Source: Marisimplicoccus framensis_A
GTDB lineage: Bacteria > Bacteroidota > Bacteroidia > Flavobacteriales > Flavobacteriaceae
DNA: 64,000 bases
Direction: 5' to 3'
NCBI GenBank assembly: GCA_042088875.1
Contig: JBELLF010000001.1
Location: forward strand, 1 to 64,000
The notes beneath the pieces are model-generated. The model saw only the letters and a list, made by a program, of their open reading frames with translations. It was not told the DNA's origin and searched no databases. Within the stretch, counting starts at the first letter, position 1. Each line of letters begins with the position of its first letter. Made by a program: the position numbers and the translations under genes. Of this stretch, positions 55,375-62,601 are shown in pieces.

Positions 55375-57324
55375 ATGATTAATGTTAGTTTTCCAGATAA
55401 ATCAGTAAAAAAGTTTGAAAAAGGAACTAAAGTTATTGATATAGCTAAAAGCATAAGTGAAGGATTAGCTAGAAAAGTTATATCTGCATCATATAATAAT
55501 GAAATAGTTGAAACAGAATCACCAATTAACCAGGATGGTTTAATCAAATTTTTCACATGGGATGATAATGAAGGCAAACAAGCCTTTTGGCATTCGTCTG
55601 CACATATTCTGGCTCAAACAATCAAATCTTTTTATCCTAAGTCTAAGCTTACCATAGGTCCTTCGATTGAAAATGGATTCTATTATGATGTTGATTTTGG
55701 AGATGATGTTTTTTCTGAAAAAGATTTTGGAAGAATAGAATCAAAATTTTTAGAGCTAGCAAGAGAAGATAATAGTTTTATCATGAAATCTGTATCAAAA
55801 AAAGATGCTTTAGATTTCTATAAGTTAGAGAATAATGAATATAAAGTTGAATTAATTGAGAGTCTTGAAGATGGATCAATAACATTTTGTGATCATTCGA
55901 ATTTCTCAGATTTATGTAGAGGGGGACACATTCCTTCAACTGGAATAGTTAAAGCAGTTAAACTTCTTAATGTTGCTGGAGCTTACTGGAGAGGGGATGA
56001 AAAAAATAATCAATTGACAAGAGTTTATGGAATATCTTTCCCAAAACAAAAGCTTCTAACTGAGTATCTTGAACTTGTCGAGAAGGCTAAAGAAAGAGAT
56101 CACAGGAAATTAGGCAAGGAACTAGAGCTGTTCACCTTTTCAAAAAAAGTTGGTCAAGGTTTACCTCTTTGGCTTCCTAAAGGTACAGAATTAAGAGATA
56201 GACTTCAAAGCTTCCTTGAAGATGCTCAAAGAAGAGCTGGATATAAAAAGGTAATGTCACCTCATATAGGCTCAAAGGAATTATATATTACTTCAGGGCA
56301 TTATGAAAAGTATGGTGAAGACAGTTTTCAACCTATACTTACTCCTAATGATAGTGAAATATTTATGCTTAGACCAATGAATTGCCCACATCATTGTGAA
56401 ATATTTAATTCTAAACCACTAAGTTACAGAGATTTACCATATAGGATGGCAGAATTTGGAACAGTATACAGGTATGAACAAAGTGGAGAGTTACATGGAT
56501 TAAGCAGAGTAAGAGGATTTACTGTTGATGATGCCCATATTTTTTGTACTACTGAACAGGTTGATTCAGAATTTAAAAACACTATTGATTTGGTTTTGTA
56601 TGTATTTAGATCTTTAGGATTCTCTGATTTTTATGCTCAAGTTTCATTAAGAGATCCCAATAATCCTGACAAATATATAGGATCAGATGAAAACTGGGAA
56701 ATTGCTCAACAAGCAATTTTAAATTCAGCAAAAGAAAAGGATTTAAATTATAAAGTTGAATATGGAGAAGCAGCTTTTTATGGACCTAAGCTTGATTTTA
56801 TGGTTAAAGATGCACTAGGAAGAAGTTGGCAATTAGGTACTATACAGGTAGACTACAACCTACCTGAAAGATTCGATCTTACATATAAAGGAAAAAATAA
56901 TGAAGACCTAAGACCCGTTATGCTTCATAGAGCACCATTTGGTAGTATGGAAAGATTTGTTGCGATTCTTTTGGAACATACAGGTGGATTGTTCCCTCTA
57001 TGGCTTGCATCAACACAGGTTATTATTTTAATTGTCAGTGAAAACTTTAAAAATTATGGTGAAAAAGTTTTAAATATCTTAGAAAATCACGAAATTCGCG
57101 CGCACTTAGATGATAGAAACGAGACTGTTGGAAAGAAAATTAGAGAATCTGAGATAAACAAGGTTCCTTTTATGATCGTAATTGGGGAAAATGAAGTGAA
57201 GAGTCAGACAATTTCTGTAAGACGACATCATGCAGAAGATCTAGGTAAAATGAGAATTGAAAAATTTGTAGATATAATTAAGAAAGAGATTTCAGAATGT
57301 ATCCCTAAATTTAACATTAACTAA
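55375..57324 (+). CDS. thrS: Threonyl-tRNA synthetase
   Basis: 649 residues, full length: TGS domain (1-62), editing domain with HSSAHILAQTI (zinc-type HxxxH), class II catalytic core with MLRPMNCPHHCEIF (zinc cysteine), RVRGFTVDDAHIF (motif 2) and APFGSMERFVAILLEH (motif 3), and a C-terminal anticodon-binding domain. It attaches threonine, made by the thrABC operon in this window, to tRNA-Thr. The infC reading frame opens just past its stop. Confidence 0.98.
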   Translation: MINVSFPDKSVKKFEKGTKVIDIAKSISEGLARKVISASYNNEIVETESPINQDGLIKFFTWDDNEGKQAFWHSSAHILAQTIKSFYPKSKLTIGPSIENGFYYDVDFGDDVFSEKDFGRIESKFLELAREDNSFIMKSVSKKDALDFYKLENNEYKVELIESLEDGSITFCDHSNFSDLCRGGHIPSTGIVKAVKLLNVAGAYWRGDEKNNQLTRVYGISFPKQKLLTEYLELVEKAKERDHRKLGKELELFTFSKKVGQGLPLWLPKGTELRDRLQSFLEDAQRRAGYKKVMSPHIGSKELYITSGHYEKYGEDSFQPILTPNDSEIFMLRPMNCPHHCEIFNSKPLSYRDLPYRMAEFGTVYRYEQSGELHGLSRVRGFTVDDAHIFCTTEQVDSEFKNTIDLVLYVFRSLGFSDFYAQVSLRDPNNPDKYIGSDENWEIAQQAILNSAKEKDLNYKVEYGEAAFYGPKLDFMVKDALGRSWQLGTIQVDYNLPERFDLTYKGKNNEDLRPVMLHRAPFGSMERFVAILLEHTGGLFPLWLASTQVIILIVSENFKNYGEKVLNILENHEIRAHLDDRNETVGKKIRESEINKVPFMIVIGENEVKSQTISVRRHHAEDLGKMRIEKFVDIIKKEISECIPKFNIN

Positions 57325-57332
57325 AAATAATT

Positions 57333-57893
57333 ATTATAGCTATAAGAAGAAGAAAACCAAATAGGAGATTCCAAAGAGTAATTAAAGAAGATCCTCATAA
57401 AATCAATACAAAGATCACAGCATATGAAGTTAGATTAGTTGGTGACAATGTAGATGTAGGTGTATATTCTACAAATGAGGCGTTAAGAATTGCTAGGGAT
57501 TTAGAACTAGATTTAGTAGAGATTTCTCCAAAAGCTTCTCCACCTGTATGTAAAATACTTGAATATAAGAAATTCTTATATGAGCAAAAAAAGAGAGATA
57601 AAGCACTTAAATCAAAGGCAACTAAAATTGTTGTAAAAGAAATAAGATTTGGACCTCAAACAGATGAACATGATTATCAGTTTAAAAAGAAGCATGCAGA
57701 GAAATTTTTAAATGAAGGTGCAAAGTTGAAAGCATTTGTTTTTTTTAAAGGACGATCAATTATTTTTAAGGAACAAGGTCAAATTTTGTTATTAAGATTA
57801 GCTCAAGACCTGGAAGAAATTGGAAAAGTCGAACAGATGCCAGAGTTAGAAGGAAAGAGGATGATAATGTATATAACACCAAAAAAGAATTAA
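57333..57893 (+). CDS. infC: Translation initiation factor IF-3, with non-canonical start codon
   Basis: An open frame of about 186 residues that has no ATG, GTG or TTG before its conserved N-terminus. After an in-frame stop at 57318, the codons are CTA AAA ATA ATT ATT ATA, then AIRRRKPNRRF. The body is plainly IF-3: INTKITAYEVRLVGDN, LDLVEISPKASPPVCKILEY, KEIRFGPQTDEHDY and AFVFFKGRSIIFKEQGQ. The start must be AUU (57333 or 57330) or AUA (57336 or 57327). AUU is the known start of infC in E. coli, where IF-3 represses its own translation by rejecting it. I chose 57333; AUA at 57336 would give the familiar MAIRRR terminus. Confidence 0.93.
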   Translation: MIAIRRRKPNRRFQRVIKEDPHKINTKITAYEVRLVGDNVDVGVYSTNEALRIARDLELDLVEISPKASPPVCKILEYKKFLYEQKKRDKALKSKATKIVVKEIRFGPQTDEHDYQFKKKHAEKFLNEGAKLKAFVFFKGRSIIFKEQGQILLLRLAQDLEEIGKVEQMPELEGKRMIMYITPKKN

Positions 57894-57905
57894 AAAAGAG
57901 GAACT

Positions 57906-58103
57906 ATGCCTAAAATGAAAACAAAATCCAGTGCTAAGAAAAGGTTTAAAGTAACTGGATCAGGAAAAATTAAAAGGAAACACGCTTTTAAAAATCATAT
58001 TTTGACAAAAAAGTCAAAAAAAAGAAAACTAAGGCTTACTCATTTTGGCCTAGTTCATGAAAGTGATGAAAATAATATTAAAAGACAGTTAAGATTAAAA
58101 TAA
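57906..58103 (+). CDS. rpmI: 50S ribosomal protein L35
   Basis: 65 residues, exact family length. MPKMKTKSSAKKRFKVTGSG and KIKRKHAFKNHILTKKS are diagnostic. It follows infC by 12 bases and precedes rplT by six, giving the conserved infC-rpmI-rplT order. In E. coli L20 represses this transcript; no leader structure for that was identified here. Confidence 0.98.
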   Translation: MPKMKTKSSAKKRFKVTGSGKIKRKHAFKNHILTKKSKKRKLRLTHFGLVHESDENNIKRQLRLK

Positions 58104-58109
58104 TTAGCA

Positions 58110-58454
58110 ATGCCAAGATCAGTAAATTCAGTAGCTTCAAGAGCTAGAAGAAAAAAAATACTAAAACAAGCCAAAGGATACTTTGGTAGAAGAAAAAATG
58201 TTTGGACAGTTGCAAAGAATGCTGTTGAAAAAGCATTATTATACGCATATAGAGATAGAAAGACTAAGAAAAGAAATTTTAAATCTTTATGGATTATGAG
58301 AATTAATGCAGCTGCTCATCAACATGGACTTACATACAGTGAATTTATGTTTAAACTCAAGACTAATAATATTTCTCTAAATAGAAAAGTTTTAGCTGAT
58401 TTAGCCATGAATAATCCAAATGCTTTTGAAGCAATTGTTAAATCTTTTAAATAA
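58110..58454 (+). CDS. rplT: 50S ribosomal protein L20
   Basis: 114 residues. MPRSVNSVASRARRKKILKQAKGYFGRR and the central LWIMRINAAAHQHGLTYSEFM are diagnostic of this early 23S rRNA assembly protein. It is the last gene of the cluster that starts at htrA. The 60 bases after it show no clear hairpin terminator. Confidence 0.98.
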   Translation: MPRSVNSVASRARRKKILKQAKGYFGRRKNVWTVAKNAVEKALLYAYRDRKTKKRNFKSLWIMRINAAAHQHGLTYSEFMFKLKTNNISLNRKVLADLAMNNPNAFEAIVKSFK

Positions 58455-58514
58455 TATCTACAACTCCTCCCTCAACTTTTTATTTTTTTCTAGGTCTAAG
58501 GTTAAAAATATAGA

Positions 58515-59060
58515 TTGAAAGAAGGTGAATTACTAAAATTATTAAAAAATCCTGCTTCAAAAAATAAAGGATTTAAACTTCTTATAGATTTATATCAAGA
58601 AAAAACATATTGGATGATTAGAAAAATGGTCTTATCTCATGACTCAGCTAATGATGTATTACAAGATACATACATAAGAATTTTTAAAGGAATTGATAAT
58701 TTTAAAGAAGAAAGTAAACTAAGTACTTGGATATATAGAATTGCTTTTAATGAGTCAATCCGTTTTTTGAACAAAGAATCTAAATTTAAAAAAATTGACA
58801 TAGATACAAAAGATTATAACTATTCAAAAAAATTATTTGCAGATTCGTTTTTTGATGGGGAAAATCTGTCATTAAAATTTCATCAAATATTATCGGAGCT
58901 CTCTATTAGACAGAGAAGTATTTTTAATATGAAATATTTTGATGAACTTAAATTTGAAGAGATTTCAAAAATAAAAAATATTAATATTAGTACTGTTAAA
59001 TCAGTTTACTATTCAGTTGAAAAAAAAATTAAAAAAGAAATAGATGAATCAACATTATAA
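58515..59060 (+). CDS. ECF-type RNA polymerase sigma factor
   Basis: 181 residues from a TTG at 58515; no ATG gives the conserved N-terminus. Region 2 shows SANDVLQDTYIRIFKGIDNFKEESKLSTWIYRIAFN with the core-binding and -10-recognition helices; region 4 shows LSIRQRSIFNMKYFDELKFEEISKIKNINISTVKSVYY. It overlaps the anti-sigma-like gene by 17 bases, the normal way to keep sigma and anti-sigma in step. Its target promoters are unknown; the receptor downstream is a candidate. Confidence 0.93.
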   Translation: MKEGELLKLLKNPASKNKGFKLLIDLYQEKTYWMIRKMVLSHDSANDVLQDTYIRIFKGIDNFKEESKLSTWIYRIAFNESIRFLNKESKFKKIDIDTKDYNYSKKLFADSFFDGENLSLKFHQILSELSIRQRSIFNMKYFDELKFEEISKIKNINISTVKSVYYSVEKKIKKEIDESTL

Positions 59061-59373
59061 AAAATTAGGACTAAAAATTCCTAAAGATTATTTTATTAAT
59101 TCAAAAAAAGAGATTTTAGAGAACATTAATATTAAAAAGGAGGAAACGGCTAAAAAACATAATTTTAGCTACTATTATCTATCAATGGCTGCTGTGTTTA
59201 TTGGAGCTTTGATTTTTTTTAATTTTCCTTTAAATAATGAAAATTCAATAGAAATTGATTCAAATTCACCAATAATATCTACTGTAATTTCTGGTGAAGA
59301 AATAACTGACGAATATATAATTGAGTTTTACTCAGAATCTTTAGTTTTAAATGAAATTTATTTTGGTGATTAA
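59044..59373 (+). CDS. Probable membrane anti-sigma factor
   Basis: 109 residues: a 42-residue basic cytoplasmic part (MNQHYKKLGLKIPKDYF), one membrane helix (about 43-61), and an acidic outer tail of about 48 residues. The N-terminal 'IPKDYF' pattern is what I remember of small proteins next to ECF sigma factors in Flavobacteriia. It lacks the HxxxCxxC zinc motif of ZAS anti-sigma factors, so the call rests mainly on topology and on the 17-base overlap with the sigma gene. Confidence 0.7.
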   Translation: MNQHYKKLGLKIPKDYFINSKKEILENINIKKEETAKKHNFSYYYLSMAAVFIGALIFFNFPLNNENSIEIDSNSPIISTVISGEEITDEYIIEFYSESLVLNEIYFGD

Positions 59374-59404
59374 ACTATTTACAAAATTTTGTTTCAAAGT
59401 ACAA

Positions 59405-59818
59405 ATGAAAAGATTAAACAAAATCATTTTATTGTTTTTAATAGCTCTCTTGTCATTTAACTTATCATACAGTCAAGACAATAAAAGATCTAAAAAATAT
59501 TCTAATGAATTAATTGAAACTTTATCAAATTATCAAAAAGAGCTTATTAAAAAAGAAAGAAAATATCTTGATATACAAAGATCATCAATAAGAAAAACTT
59601 TTTCAATTGAACAAAAAGAAATTATTGCTGATAGTACTCTAACATACTATCAAAAGAGAAAAAAAATCATTGAATCATTTTCCACAGATCAAAAAAAACT
59701 TATTGAAAGGTATGATGAAAGAATTGATTCTATTAGAAAACAGTTATACACTTCTCTTACTGAGGAACAAAAAATATTAATTAAGAAAAAAAGAAAGAAG
59801 TCTAAAAAAAATGACTAG
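59405..59818 (+). CDS. Secreted repeat protein, 'sensor of ECF-type sigma factor' type
   Basis: 137 residues from the ATG at 59405; an in-frame ATG at 59351 would add 18 residues ahead of a signal peptide that is already complete (MKRLNKIILLFLIALLSFNLSYSQ). The mature part is helical and very rich in Lys and Glu, with five [LF][ST]xxQK motifs at residues 40, 66, 79, 92 and 118, all spaced by multiples of 13. LTxxQ motifs are the mark of the CpxP/Spy periplasmic stress proteins, so a chaperone or sensor role is likely. Similar genes after sigma/anti-sigma pairs are often named sensors of ECF sigma factors. Confidence 0.75.
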   Translation: MKRLNKIILLFLIALLSFNLSYSQDNKRSKKYSNELIETLSNYQKELIKKERKYLDIQRSSIRKTFSIEQKEIIADSTLTYYQKRKKIIESFSTDQKKLIERYDERIDSIRKQLYTSLTEEQKILIKKKRKKSKKND

Positions 59819-59836
59819 ACTTTTTTTAACAAAACC

Positions 59837-59871
59837 TTGGGCTTAATCTAAGTGGCATAAAAATATATTTG
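59837..59871 (+). promoter_or_regulatory. Possible promoter of the outer-membrane receptor gene
   Basis: TATATTTG (59864-59871) is an exact TAnnTTTG match 19 bases before the ATG. TTG lies at 59837-59839 with a 24-base spacer, one beyond the usual 17-23 range. If real, the receptor would be read by the housekeeping sigma factor as well as from upstream. Confidence 0.4.
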
Positions 59872-59890
59872 CAACAAACAAAAAAACTAT

Positions 59891-62392
59891 ATGAAAAATT
59901 TATTTAAAATATTTTTAATTTTATTTTCTACATCTTTATTTTCTCAGCAAACTGGAGGAAACTATCAGCAATTTCAAAACATGCGTTTTAATGTTTCAGG
60001 TTTAGTAGTTGATTCTGAAACTGATGAAATTCTTGAATATGCAACAATTACATTAAAGAATAGAAGAAATACTGATATTGTTTTTGGGGGCATAACTGGA
60101 GAAGATGGTAAATTCTCCATTGAGGTATCACCTGGTATGTATGATGTTAGTATTGAATATATATCATTTGAATCATATACTAATAACAATTTTTTAGTTA
60201 GAGAGAATACTGACTTAGGTACTATTTCTCTTAGTTTAGATGTTTCAGTTTTAGAGGAAGTTGAGGTTAGAGCTGAGAGGACTCAAGTTGAAGTAAGACT
60301 AGATAAGAAAATATACAATGTAGGGCAAGATATTACTGTTAAGGGAGGAAATGTATCTGATGTATTAGCAAATATACCATCAATTGATGTTGACTTTGAT
60401 GGTAATATATCATTGAGGGGAAATAATAATGTTAGGATTTTAATTAACGGGAAACCATCAGGTCTAGTTGGGCTATCGGGACCACAAGGACTTAGATCAA
60501 TTCCATCGGAATCTATTGAAAAAGTGGAGGTTGTTACATCTCCATCTGCTAGATATTCTGCTGAAGGTACTGCAGGTATTTTAAATATAATTTTAAAAAA
60601 GCAAGATTTACTTGGATTTAACGGTAATGTAAATGGAAGTATTGGATCTCCAAAGAATACTAGTGGTTCCGGAACATTCAACCTTAGAAATAATAAAATA
60701 AATATCTTCAACACAACTACATATAAAGATTCTGACAATAATGGAAACTTTTTTTTTGACACAGAATACTTTAAAAATAGCCTTAAAATCGAAAGCTCAG
60801 ACAAAAGCAATAGAAATGAAAAAAACATTTTTCTAAATTTAGGCTTAGAATACTATTTTGATGATAAAACTTCATTAACATTAAGTGGATTTTACAGAAA
60901 AGGAGATGAACTTAGCTACTCAAGAAATATTGTTAATGACATAACTAATGGAATTATCTCAGCTACAAATGAAAGAGTTGCAAATGATGAAGAGCTCGAA
61001 GAGTCGTTTGAATATGCACTTGATTTTTATAAAGACTTTGATAAAGAGGGACATACTCTTAGCGCTAGAATATCATATGAAGAATCTGATGAAAATTCTG
61101 TTGATAATATTGAAGATTTTTCAACGCTTCCTTTTGTGTCTGAATCTGAATTTGAAAGAACATCTAATATAGATATTCAAAATAGACTACTTGCCCAGGT
61201 TGATTACGTTTATCCAATTGATGAAAACACTGAAATAGAATTTGGATATAGGGGTAGATTCCTAGAGAGGGAAACTGATTATGACGTATCTTTCCTTAAA
61301 GGGACCTCATATATGTCAGATAGTGGGTTATCAAATGTATTTAACTACACAGAAAATATTAATTCTCTTTACGGTCAATTTGGTAAAAAGTTTAATAAAT
61401 TTTCTACTTTACTAGGTTTAAGATTTGAAAATTCAAAGCAAGAAATTAATCAAAAAACTACTGGTCAGTTTGAAATAAAGAAGTATTCAGACTTATTTCC
61501 AACTTTAAATTTAGCTTACGAAATTTCTGAACTTGAATCACTAACATTGGGTTACAGTAAAAGAATTAGAAGACCAAGAGGATGGGATATTAATCCTTTT
61601 CCAAGAAGAAACTCTATTACACAATACAGAAGAGGGAATCCATTCTTAGATCCTACATTTTCATCTGCTTATGAAATTGACTATTTAAAAAGATTTAAAA
61701 AAATAACAATTAACACATCCCTGTTCTTCAGGCAATCAGATGGTAATGTTGAGAGAATTCAGCAAGAAACTGGTCAGCTTGTTGACTTGATAGTTGATTC
61801 AAGTAATGATAATCCTGTATTACAAGTTCCTGTACTAGAGTATTATCCAATTAACTTATCGACAAATAAAAGAATTGGATCTGAACTAAGTATTACCTAT
61901 ACTCCATCAAGGTCAATTAGACTTAACGGTAGTTTTACACTTAATTCTACAAAGATTAGAGGTAGTTATCAAAATCAAAACTTTGATTCAGATGACACAA
62001 ATTGGAGTGCTAGATTTAATGGATTTATTAGGCTTCCAAAAGATTATAGTATTCAATTCTTTGGATTTTTAAGAGGTCCAAGTGAAACTGCTTTTTCTAA
62101 AAGAAAGTCATTTGGATTTACAACAGCAGCAATTCAAAAAAATATTCTTGATAGAAAAGGTAACATATCCCTTAGATATTCTGATTTATTTAATACTGGA
62201 AGATGGAGATCTACTACAACAAGAGAAACTTTCAGGTCTGAATCTGAAGGGCAATGGAGAGAGCCTACACTAATACTTACGTTTTCATATATTATTAGTG
62301 AAGATAAGAACAATATGAGAAAGAGAAGGACTCAAAGAGATCAACAGAACTATAGTGAAGGTGCTAATGATGGACCTATCTTTAACAACTAG
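59891..62392 (+). CDS. TonB-dependent-receptor-like outer membrane beta-barrel protein
   Basis: 833 residues. Signal peptide to about residue 18; a CarboxypepD_reg-like domain (about 33-115: FNVSGLVVDSETDEILEYATITL); a plug domain (about 125-235: VSDVLANIPSIDVDFDGNISLRG and SIEKVEVVTSPSARYSAEGTAGILNI); then a long beta-barrel of the OMP_b-brl_3 kind with many aromatic strand ends. The C-terminus (RKRRTQRDQQ..) is a basic and asparagine-rich tail rather than an aromatic strand. The ligand is unknown. It follows an ECF sigma cassette, so envelope-stress or nutrient control is likely. Confidence 0.9.
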   Translation: MKNLFKIFLILFSTSLFSQQTGGNYQQFQNMRFNVSGLVVDSETDEILEYATITLKNRRNTDIVFGGITGEDGKFSIEVSPGMYDVSIEYISFESYTNNNFLVRENTDLGTISLSLDVSVLEEVEVRAERTQVEVRLDKKIYNVGQDITVKGGNVSDVLANIPSIDVDFDGNISLRGNNNVRILINGKPSGLVGLSGPQGLRSIPSESIEKVEVVTSPSARYSAEGTAGILNIILKKQDLLGFNGNVNGSIGSPKNTSGSGTFNLRNNKINIFNTTTYKDSDNNGNFFFDTEYFKNSLKIESSDKSNRNEKNIFLNLGLEYYFDDKTSLTLSGFYRKGDELSYSRNIVNDITNGIISATNERVANDEELEESFEYALDFYKDFDKEGHTLSARISYEESDENSVDNIEDFSTLPFVSESEFERTSNIDIQNRLLAQVDYVYPIDENTEIEFGYRGRFLERETDYDVSFLKGTSYMSDSGLSNVFNYTENINSLYGQFGKKFNKFSTLLGLRFENSKQEINQKTTGQFEIKKYSDLFPTLNLAYEISELESLTLGYSKRIRRPRGWDINPFPRRNSITQYRRGNPFLDPTFSSAYEIDYLKRFKKITINTSLFFRQSDGNVERIQQETGQLVDLIVDSSNDNPVLQVPVLEYYPINLSTNKRIGSELSITYTPSRSIRLNGSFTLNSTKIRGSYQNQNFDSDDTNWSARFNGFIRLPKDYSIQFFGFLRGPSETAFSKRKSFGFTTAAIQKNILDRKGNISLRYSDLFNTGRWRSTTTRETFRSESEGQWREPTLILTFSYIISEDKNNMRKRRTQRDQQNYSEGANDGPIFNN

Positions 62393-62547
62393 GATTTTAA
62401 TTTCTTAGATATAAAATCTTTTATCTTTTGGAATACATATGATGAAGCCCAATATGGTGCTACAATCGCTAAAAAAATCATGAGCCAAAAGCCCATTGTG
62501 AATATTGCTAAAAAAGCTAAAAAACCGAGGTATTGTTGAAACTCCAT
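62389..62547 (-). CDS. Small single-pass membrane protein (52 residues)
   Basis: A complete minus-strand frame starting MEFQQYLGFLAFLAIF. One long hydrophobic helix spans about residues 7-30 and ends in APYWASSYVFQ, followed by a basic tail (KIKDFISKKLKS). Support beyond length: a perfect promoter (62566-62595) points at it, it fills a gap that otherwise lacks a gene, and its TAG stop shares the palindrome CTAG with the receptor gene stop, the same tail overlap seen at other gene pairs here. Function unknown; no family recognised. Confidence 0.72.
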   Translation of the reverse strand: MEFQQYLGFLAFLAIFTMGFWLMIFLAIVAPYWASSYVFQKIKDFISKKLKS

Positions 62548-62554
62548 ATATTTG
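62547..62554 (+). promoter_or_regulatory. Possible -7 element for fumC
   Basis: TATATTTG is an exact TAnnTTTG match 47 bases before the fumC ATG. Its first base is the first base of the start codon of the divergent small gene. No TTG lies at the normal -33 spacing. Confidence 0.3.
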
Positions 62555-62565
62555 TAAATGCTAAA

Positions 62566-62595
62566 CAAAAGTAATTTTTTTTAAGTAAATTACAA
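62566..62595 (-). promoter_or_regulatory. Perfect consensus promoter of the 52-residue membrane protein gene
   Basis: On the minus strand TTG (62593-62595) is followed after exactly 19 bases by TACTTTTG (62566-62573), a perfect TTG-N19-TAnnTTTG, the same spacing as at rpsA and clpC. Transcription would start near 62560, 13 bases before the ATG at 62547. Confidence 0.6.
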
Positions 62596-62601
62596 AGGAT
62601 C

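Noticed and set aside
60283..60828. 181-codon open frame on the minus strand opposite the outer-membrane receptor gene
   Set aside because: Its composition (long runs of Leu, Ser, Phe, Pro) is what results from reading the complement of a Lys/Asn/Asp/Gly-rich gene. There is no domain, and the plus-strand gene is clearly real. The same applies to the 144-codon frame at 9406-9840 and the frames opposite gyrA.
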